NCBI GenBank assembly: GCA_022842225.1 | Contig: JALHPX010000086.1 | Location: 1-9,411, forward strand | Origin: a bacterium | GTDB lineage: Bacteria; Bdellovibrionota; FAC87; UBA2466 | Length of the DNA stretch: 9,411 bases | Direction of reading: 5' to 3' | Shown here: positions 5,118 to 9,411 of the stretch, in pieces | Position numbering within the stretch: position 1 is the first letter of the stretch | How the letters are laid out: each line of letters starts with the position of its first letter | Made by a program: the position numbers and the translations under genes | Notes under the pieces: generated by a model | What the model saw: the letters and a program-made list of their open reading frames with translations, nothing else | Told to the model about the DNA's origin: nothing | The model's database searches: none

Positions 5118-5463
5118 GCAGCCGTTGCGAGCGAAGCGAAGCAGTCCCCGGGCCCCGCAATCGAATCAAGATCCTTCCACTAAACGCAAACTGCGATGGA
5201 GAAATTCCATCCGCCATCGTAGCTAGACTCCCGGGCGGGACGCCTGAAGGGTATTTAATTTCTATGGGTTGATCTCGCGCTAAGACCGCGGAGGTGGGAC
5301 CGCGACTTCGACTTGGTTTTTTGCCCGCGGTATTCCCGCTCGGGAGTCTAGCTACGATGGCGGATGGAATTTGTCCGGGGCTTTGCGCTTAGCGGAAGGA
5401 TCTTGATTCGAATGGTAGGAGGGGATTGCTTCGCTTCGCTCGCAACGGCTGCTTAGAGCTGCA
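5107..5463. repeat. Long segmented inverted repeat (357 bp)
   Basis: Three left blocks match three right blocks in reverse complement and in mirrored order. 5107-5149 pairs with 5421-5463 (42 of 43), 5161-5190 with 5382-5411 (28 of 30), and 5202-5240 with 5334-5372 (38 of 39). The unpaired linkers are 11 bases on the left and 9 on the right in both gaps. The 93-bp centre (5241-5333) carries a further 7-bp stem, ACCGCGG (5285-5291) with CCGCGGT (5325-5331). The left end covers the last codons and stop of the DUF1207-type gene. A perfect 14-bp palindrome (5464-5477) abuts the right end. No ORF of note lies within. It could be a fold-back or MITE-like element, an inverted duplication, or a long structured RNA. 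Together with the terminator it accounts for the 419-bp gap between genes. Confidence 0.85.
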
Positions 5464-5478
5464 ATAGCTCGAGCTATC

Positions 5479-5522
5479 AAAAAAGAGGCCGCGGATCTCT
5501 TTGGAGATTCGCGGCCTTTTTT
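5479..5522. terminator. Bidirectional rho-independent terminator
   Basis: The stem GGCCGCG (5487-5493) pairs with CGCGGCC (5510-5516) and continues through GATCTC with GAGATT over a short loop. It is flanked by six As on the left and six Ts on the right. It can end transcription from the TlpA-like gene (stop 14 bp away) and from the DUF1207-type gene on the other side. Confidence 0.9.
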
Positions 5523-5536
5523 GCTGAGAATACTAA

Positions 5537-6046
5537 TTATCGTGCGGGCGGCGACATGCCACGGACTTCGTCCATGATTGCATCCGCACCAGGATTTACT
5601 TCCTTGTACGTGAGCTTATTATTCGCATCCAAGATCACAACATTCGGAATGTAGTTAGGTGGCGAGAAAAAATCTTTGCCGAAATCCCGTTGGTTGCCCG
5701 TGACCGGGAATGGGATCGCGTGCTTCTTCTTCCATGCCTTTAAGAACGTTGCATCGGGCTTCGCACCGCGCGAATAACCCTCGGCCGACATGCTGATAAA
5801 CGTGACTTTCTTTTTGTCGAACTCTCCGACTTGAGGAACGAGTTCTTTGAATTCGGTGTTGCAGGGGCCACACCAACCAGCGTTGTAGAGAATAACGTGG
5901 ATGTCGCCTTTGGTGTCGTCGAGGCAAACAGTTTTATCTTCGTGATCCTTCCAGCAAAGATTGCTAACGGTATCGCCGATTTTGTAGACGGCTCCGAATG
6001 CGGGGAAGGCTAGAACAAATGCGAGCAAGGCAATGCGAGCTTTCAT
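5537..6046 (-). CDS. Periplasmic TlpA/ResA-like thiol-disulfide oxidoreductase
   Basis: 169 residues with a signal peptide (MKARIALLAFVLAFPAFG, cleavage near 18-19), so a periplasmic thioredoxin-fold protein. The active site is WCGPC (58-62), preceded by the usual strand HVILYNAGW. A TlpA/AhpC-like insertion follows (FISMSAEGYSRGAKPDATFLKAWKKKH, 83-109). The cis-proline loop is YIPNVVILD (132-140, Pro134), with Asn in place of the usual Thr after the proline. Proteins of this type reduce or shuffle disulfides, often for cytochrome c maturation, but no partner genes are present here. Two further cysteines (31 and 41) flank a short charged loop and could form a structural disulfide. AAAGGGA lies 7 bases before the ATG. 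The 164-bp gap upstream suggests its own promoter. A small palindrome, TAACA-TG-TGTTA, lies at 6132-6143. Confidence 0.9.
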   Translation of the reverse strand: MKARIALLAFVLAFPAFGAVYKIGDTVSNLCWKDHEDKTVCLDDTKGDIHVILYNAGWCGPCNTEFKELVPQVGEFDKKKVTFISMSAEGYSRGAKPDATFLKAWKKKHAIPFPVTGNQRDFGKDFFSPPNYIPNVVILDANNKLTYKEVNPGADAIMDEVRGMSPPAR

Positions 6047-6210
6047 AAAAATCCCTTTCTTTTAATGTGAAAAGTATCTTGTAATTATGGTGCGGCTGAG
6101 TGCGGCGAATGCGTTTGGCGGGTTAATTCCCTAACATGTGTTAAGGCGAAACATTTCTTTCGCGCTAAACAATGTAAATTTTATCGGCGATCTCTGAAAA
6201 AATGACTGGC

Positions 6211-7359
6211 TTACTGCATCAAGTATGGAGCTTCATTGAGAGAAGACATACTTGTGACGACTGGCTTTAAGAGTCGTCGGAATTGCATTTGGAAGTTTTC
6301 TTTGGAGAAATTCTCCGCCTGTCGACGGCAGTTCGAAGGTTCGATCTTAGACATATTCTTTTGTTCGAATTCCAAAATTGCCTGAGTAAGAGCGTCAACC
6401 GTTTGCGGTGAGAAGAACATGCCGGTAGTTGGAGCGCTGACTGTTTCTTGAGCGCCGCCGCTATCGAATGCAATGACAGGAGTGCCGCATGCCATGGCTT
6501 CAAGAGGAACAATTCCGAAGTCCTCTTCGCCGGGGAACAAGAGCGCGCGGGCTTTTTGATAGAGCTCGAGGAGTTTCTCGTCGCTGACTTGACCAGCAAA
6601 CTCAATGCCTGGCCCTGCAAGCTTCTGCAACTCCGCGGCATCCTGACCGCTGCCGACGACAATGAGGCGGCGACCCAGTTTCTTACAAGCTTCAATTGCT
6701 AAATCGAGGCGCTTGTAAGGAGCGTGTGCGGAAGCCACGAGGTAGTAATTATCTCGCGGTCCCTCCCAGAGCTTGTATTTATCCAAGTCGACAAAGGGCG
6801 CGATCACAGTCGATTCTCGACGGTAATACTTGCGAATGCGATCGCCGACAAAGCGCGAATCCGCGACGAATTCATCCACGCGTGCACTCGAAGTGACATC
6901 CCACATCCTTAGGTAATGTACCCAGGGGAAAATCAAAAACTGCTTCCAGTCATTGCCGAAGTAATTAGTGTACTGATCCCACGCGTAACGCATTGTCGTG
7001 AGGCAATAACAAATATGCCGTGCGCGTGGTCCTGGGATAATCCCCTTGGCGACGCAGCTACTAGAGGAAATCACCAAGTCGTAGTCTTTAAGGTCCAGGC
7101 GTTCAATCGCCAGCGGCATGAGTGGCAATAGGTAACGATAGTATTTATGCGAAGCAGGCAGGCGATTGAGAAACGACGCCTTGATTGGATACTGCTCCAA
7201 ATTAGGGCCAATCGTGCCAGGCTTATAAAGCAGAGTGTATATATCGACGGTGGGAAACAGCTCCGCGATCGCTTCTAAAACTTTTTCTCCGCCGCGATAA
7301 GACACCAGCCAGTCGTGGACGAGCGCTACTTTTTTGTACGGGAAAGCATCAGTAGGCAT
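6211..7359 (-). CDS. Family 4 glycosyltransferase (GT-B fold, WbaZ/mannosyltransferase-like)
   Basis: 382 residues, cytoplasmic, retaining glycosyltransferase. The N-terminal acceptor domain opens VALVHDWLVSYRGGEKVLEA (11-30), with the Gly-Gly loop of GT-B enzymes. The C-terminal donor domain shows VASAHAPYKRLDLAIEA (208-224; Lys216 and Arg217 suit phosphate binding), VVGSGQD (234-240) and PGEEDFGIVPLEAMACGTPVIAF (276-298). The last holds the E-x7-E pair as Glu279 and Glu287, which contacts the nucleotide-sugar. All key residues are present and the length is normal. The donor is probably GDP-mannose or a similar nucleotide-sugar, but this cannot be told from sequence. Its ATG lies 11 bases inside the preceding phosphotransferase gene, implying one transcript and coupled translation. 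It likely adds the second sugar of the repeat unit. Confidence 0.93.
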   Translation of the reverse strand: MPTDAFPYKKVALVHDWLVSYRGGEKVLEAIAELFPTVDIYTLLYKPGTIGPNLEQYPIKASFLNRLPASHKYYRYLLPLMPLAIERLDLKDYDLVISSSSCVAKGIIPGPRARHICYCLTTMRYAWDQYTNYFGNDWKQFLIFPWVHYLRMWDVTSSARVDEFVADSRFVGDRIRKYYRRESTVIAPFVDLDKYKLWEGPRDNYYLVASAHAPYKRLDLAIEACKKLGRRLIVVGSGQDAAELQKLAGPGIEFAGQVSDEKLLELYQKARALLFPGEEDFGIVPLEAMACGTPVIAFDSGGAQETVSAPTTGMFFSPQTVDALTQAILEFEQKNMSKIEPSNCRRQAENFSKENFQMQFRRLLKPVVTSMSSLNEAPYLMQ

Positions 7360-8746
7360 GGCGATTCACAAACCCCTTCCACAGCGTAGCAAATAGAATT
7401 TTTAGATCCAGGTAGTGCGACCAGTTTTGGATGTAATAAAGATCGTGCTTGATGCGCTCTTCTATCGACGTATTTCCACGCCAACCATTGATTTGCGCCC
7501 AGCCTGTGATGCCCGACTTCATGGAGTGGCGAAGCATGTACTTGGGAATTTCTTTGCGGAATTTCTCCACGAAGATAGGCCGTTCCGGCCTGGGGCCCAC
7601 CAGGCTCATGTCGCCCCGAATGACGTTATAGAACTGCGGAATCTCGTCGAGGCTAGTCTGGCGCAACCACTTGCCAAACTTGGTAGTGCGCGGATCGCCT
7701 TTGACTGCCCACACGGCGCCACTCTTGGCTTCCGCATCCGTGCCCATCGAGCGGAATTTGTAGAGAGTGAATAGTTTTCCATCTACCCCCATGCGCGTCT
7801 GCCGATAGAGTACTGGCCCTCGCGACGATAGCTTGATGAGTAATCCGATGACGAGGAACACGGGCGAAAACAAAATCAAAAGCAGCGTCGAGCCCAGTAC
7901 GTCAAAAAAGCGTTTAAACACACGATCGGAAGGACCCGTCGGCGGACTATTAAATGACAGCAACGGAATGCCGCATTCATCCTGCGCCTGATAAAGGAAT
8001 GAGCTGTGACGTCCATAATCCGGCAGCACTTTCACCTCGACTAATTCGTCGGAAAGTTCGGACAGGATCTTTCCAAACATCGGGCTAAGGTCATTGGGAT
8101 AAGCCACCACCACGCAGTCGGGATCTAATTGCTGCATCCAGTGGTGAATCTCGGTTTCTGCACCTAAATAAGGAACGGTCGCGATGCGCTGGCCATCCGG
8201 CCCCAAGTGCCCAATCCATTGGACGGGGTAGGGCTGGCGTTGGCTGAGCGCGGAAACGTACATTCCCAACAGCTCCCCGCTACCCACAAGCAGCAACCGC
8301 CGCCGCCGCACCTTGGTGCGCAGAAATCTTCGCCAGAAAAAGTGCAAGACCGCGCGCTCGATCAATAAGCCCGTAGCCGACAACACCAAATACAGGACGA
8401 GGAAGAGCCGGGAGTAATGCACTTCGTAAAGAAAGAAGCAGAGCGAAACGAAGACGAGAGTCGCGACCACGCTGGCTTGCACCGTGCGACGGACGGTCTT
8501 CAATCCAAAATGGACTTTGTCTCGCCGGTAGATTCCCACTAGGTGAAACACAGCGGAGAAAGTCAGCGCCAACGGCAGCGAAGCTTGGGACAGCAGGCTG
8601 TAGCTGGGAAGGCCGCGCTCAAAAGGCAGCCAGGAGCTATCAAAACGCAGGTAATAGCTCGCGTGCCACACCGCAACAAGGGTGAGGACGTCGGCTAATT
8701 TAAGTAGAGCCGTGTATAAAAACAGGGCCTGCGAGTAGTAGAACAT
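7349..8746 (-). CDS. Polyprenyl glycosylphosphotransferase (WcaJ-like)
   Basis: 465 residues. It transfers a sugar-1-phosphate, probably glucose or galactose, from UDP-sugar to undecaprenyl phosphate, the first step of many exopolysaccharide, capsule or O-antigen pathways, in the inner membrane. The N-terminal part has four likely membrane segments (about 15-33, 52-73, 89-107, 114-133). A Rossmann-like domain beginning LLLVGSGELLG (151-161) follows, then a membrane or re-entrant helix (284-304). The catalytic bacterial sugar transferase domain has FKRFFDVLGS (277-286), RQTRMG (315-320), YKFRSM (329-334), the active-site SLDEIPQ (365-371, Asp367-Glu368) and VGPRPE (383-388). Full length and intact. 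No good ribosome site is seen before the ATG, so the start is less certain than the frame. No flippase, polymerase or export gene lies in the window, so the rest of the pathway is elsewhere. Confidence 0.95.
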   Translation of the reverse strand: MFYYSQALFLYTALLKLADVLTLVAVWHASYYLRFDSSWLPFERGLPSYSLLSQASLPLALTFSAVFHLVGIYRRDKVHFGLKTVRRTVQASVVATLVFVSLCFFLYEVHYSRLFLVLYLVLSATGLLIERAVLHFFWRRFLRTKVRRRRLLLVGSGELLGMYVSALSQRQPYPVQWIGHLGPDGQRIATVPYLGAETEIHHWMQQLDPDCVVVAYPNDLSPMFGKILSELSDELVEVKVLPDYGRHSSFLYQAQDECGIPLLSFNSPPTGPSDRVFKRFFDVLGSTLLLILFSPVFLVIGLLIKLSSRGPVLYRQTRMGVDGKLFTLYKFRSMGTDAEAKSGAVWAVKGDPRTTKFGKWLRQTSLDEIPQFYNVIRGDMSLVGPRPERPIFVEKFRKEIPKYMLRHSMKSGITGWAQINGWRGNTSIEERIKHDLYYIQNWSHYLDLKILFATLWKGFVNRHAY

Positions 8747-8968
8747 TGCGGGTCGTATCTTACCTAGTTCTGCCGGGGCGCCAAGAGTGCAAAATCGGCA
8801 AACATTTCGGCCTTATTTACCTAGACCAGTTAGGCAAAAAACCTTATCATAATAAGTAACTTACACCTGGTTCCGCACGTTCCTCCCATTCATTGCTGGC
8901 CGGGCGGGAACGCTGACTGTGCATACACCAAAGCCAAAAAGCTATCGACTAAATAAGACGGAGGATTC
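8747..8968. other. Divergent intergenic region with short repeats
   Basis: This 222-bp gap holds the promoters of the minus-strand phosphotransferase and the plus-strand IHF-like gene, but no box is clear enough to call. It has two direct copies of TTACCTAG (8760-8767 and 8817-8824) and an AT-rich palindrome, CTTAT-CATA-ATAAG (8843-8856), near its middle. Either could be a regulator site. Confidence 0.3.
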
Positions 8969-9244
8969 GTGACTAAATCAGAACTGATCGAGCTGATTGC
9001 TCGAAAAGCTAATTTGACCAAGAAAAAATCGGAAGAGTTGGTGAATACCATCTTCGACTCGTTTTTCATGTCGATGGTAAAGGGCGACCGGATTGAAATC
9101 CGCGGATTTGGGTCGTGGTTCGTGAAGAGCTACAAATCCTATGTGGGTCGCAACCCTAAGACGGGCGCGGACGTATTTGTTCCTGAGAAGAAGCTGCCCT
9201 TCTTTAAAGTAGGTAAAGAATTGAAAAAGCGTATCGACTCCTAA
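8969..9244 (+). CDS. ihfB: HU/IHF-family DNA-bending protein, closest in style to IHF beta
   Basis: 91 residues with a GTG start, preceded by GGAGG four bases upstream. A small nucleoid protein that binds as a dimer in the minor groove and bends DNA sharply. Seen: the start TKSELIELIA (2-11) as in IhfB, the helical body, GDRIEIRGFGSW (39-50) and the beta-arm tip GRNPKTG (60-66), with the intercalating proline at 63. The C-terminal FFKVGKELKKR follows. All DNA-contact features are present and the length is typical. HU and IHF subunits are hard to separate by eye, so the symbol is provisional. IHF commonly bends DNA at sigma-54 promoters such as the one at 3161-3176, but the two are not otherwise linked here. 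A short hairpin, CGACTC with GAGTCG (9235-9250), spans the stop codon. Confidence 0.92.
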   Translation: MTKSELIELIARKANLTKKKSEELVNTIFDSFFMSMVKGDRIEIRGFGSWFVKSYKSYVGRNPKTGADVFVPEKKLPFFKVGKELKKRIDS

Positions 9245-9285
9245 GAGTCGAAGCTAGAGTTTTGGCTTTGGATCCGATTTAAGAG

Positions 9286-9319
9286 AAGGCTGCGGCGTTA
9301 CTGCGTCGCAGCCTTTTTT
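9286..9319 (+). terminator. Rho-independent terminator after the IHF-like gene
   Basis: AAGGCTGCG (9286-9294) pairs with CGCAGCCTT (9307-9315), followed by a run of Ts (9314-9319). It separates the IHF-like gene from the partial gene at the right edge. Confidence 0.88.
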
Positions 9320-9357
9320 CGTTCCCCCCTTCCAGCAAATTTCAATCGAGGTGTTTC

Positions 9358-9411
9358 ATGCGCAGCGTTCTGCCGCTTTTGCTTGTGTTGCTTTGCTTTC
9401 AAACCGTGCAA
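9358..9411 (+). CDS. Start of an unidentified exported protein (runs off right edge)
   Basis: Only 18 codons are present: MRSVLPLLLVLLCFQTVQ, a basic residue followed by a hydrophobic core, as in a Sec signal peptide. The Cys at 13 lacks a standard lipobox. GAGGTG lies 4 bases before the ATG, and a terminator upstream marks it as a separate unit. Function cannot be judged. Confidence 0.6.
   Translation, partial: MRSVLPLLLVLLCFQTVQ

Noticed and set aside
4987..5217. Minus-strand ORF of 76 codons across the end of the DUF1207-type gene and the inverted repeat
   Set aside because: It has low-complexity Arg/Ser content and lies over a better-supported gene and palindrome.
5107..5463. Integron attC site or complete insertion sequence
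   Set aside because: There is no integrase or transposase, the arms are far longer than attC sites, and the 93-bp centre cannot encode a transposase.
6150..6175. GCGAAA/TTTCGC hairpin as terminator of the family 4 glycosyltransferase
   Set aside because: The stem is only 6 bp and no T run follows on the minus strand.

Overview
The window is typical of a Gram-negative bacterium of moderate GC content. It has Sec signal peptides, three predicted outer-membrane beta-barrel proteins, undecaprenyl-phosphate-linked surface polysaccharide genes, a DksA-type RNA polymerase factor, an HU/IHF protein and a clear sigma-54 promoter. The mix would suit Bdellovibrionota or a former deltaproteobacterial lineage, but that placement is an inference from gene style, not from a marker gene.

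Layout, left to right. The 5' part of a family 2 glycosyltransferase (minus strand) runs off the left edge; a doubtful 48-codon ORF overlaps its start. A secreted beta-barrel-like protein (648-1370, plus) converges on a DksA/TraR-family regulator (1524-1946, minus). Between them lie tandem palindromic REP-like repeats and a two-way terminator. Upstream of the DksA-like gene is a promoter with an inverted repeat in its spacer, then a structured inverted repeat (about 2071-2174) that may be a small RNA or a MITE-like relic. Next is a secreted protein (2209-3051, minus) whose central 151 residues are 27% tyrosine with no charged residue. A near-perfect sigma-54 promoter (3161-3176) drives it. Two more outer-membrane-type genes follow on the plus strand (3396-4241, and 4326-5117 of the DUF1207 type). 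The second ends inside a 357-bp segmented inverted repeat (5107-5463), followed by a strong two-way terminator.

The right half is mostly minus strand. A polyprenyl glycosylphosphotransferase (7349-8746) overlaps a family 4 glycosyltransferase (6211-7359) by 11 bp. A periplasmic TlpA-like thioredoxin (5537-6046) follows. Divergent from the phosphotransferase is an IHF-beta/HU-like gene (8969-9244, plus) with its own terminator, then the first 18 codons of another gene with a signal-like start.

How it fits together: the phosphotransferase loads the first sugar-phosphate on the lipid carrier and the family 4 enzyme extends it; the family 2 enzyme at the left edge could serve the same or another glycan. 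The middle of the window is a surface or envelope cluster with alternating strands. The items most worth following are the sigma-54-driven Tyr/Gly/Ser protein, the long segmented palindrome, and the structured element upstream of the DksA-like gene. No complete mobile element, CRISPR array, tRNA or rRNA was seen.
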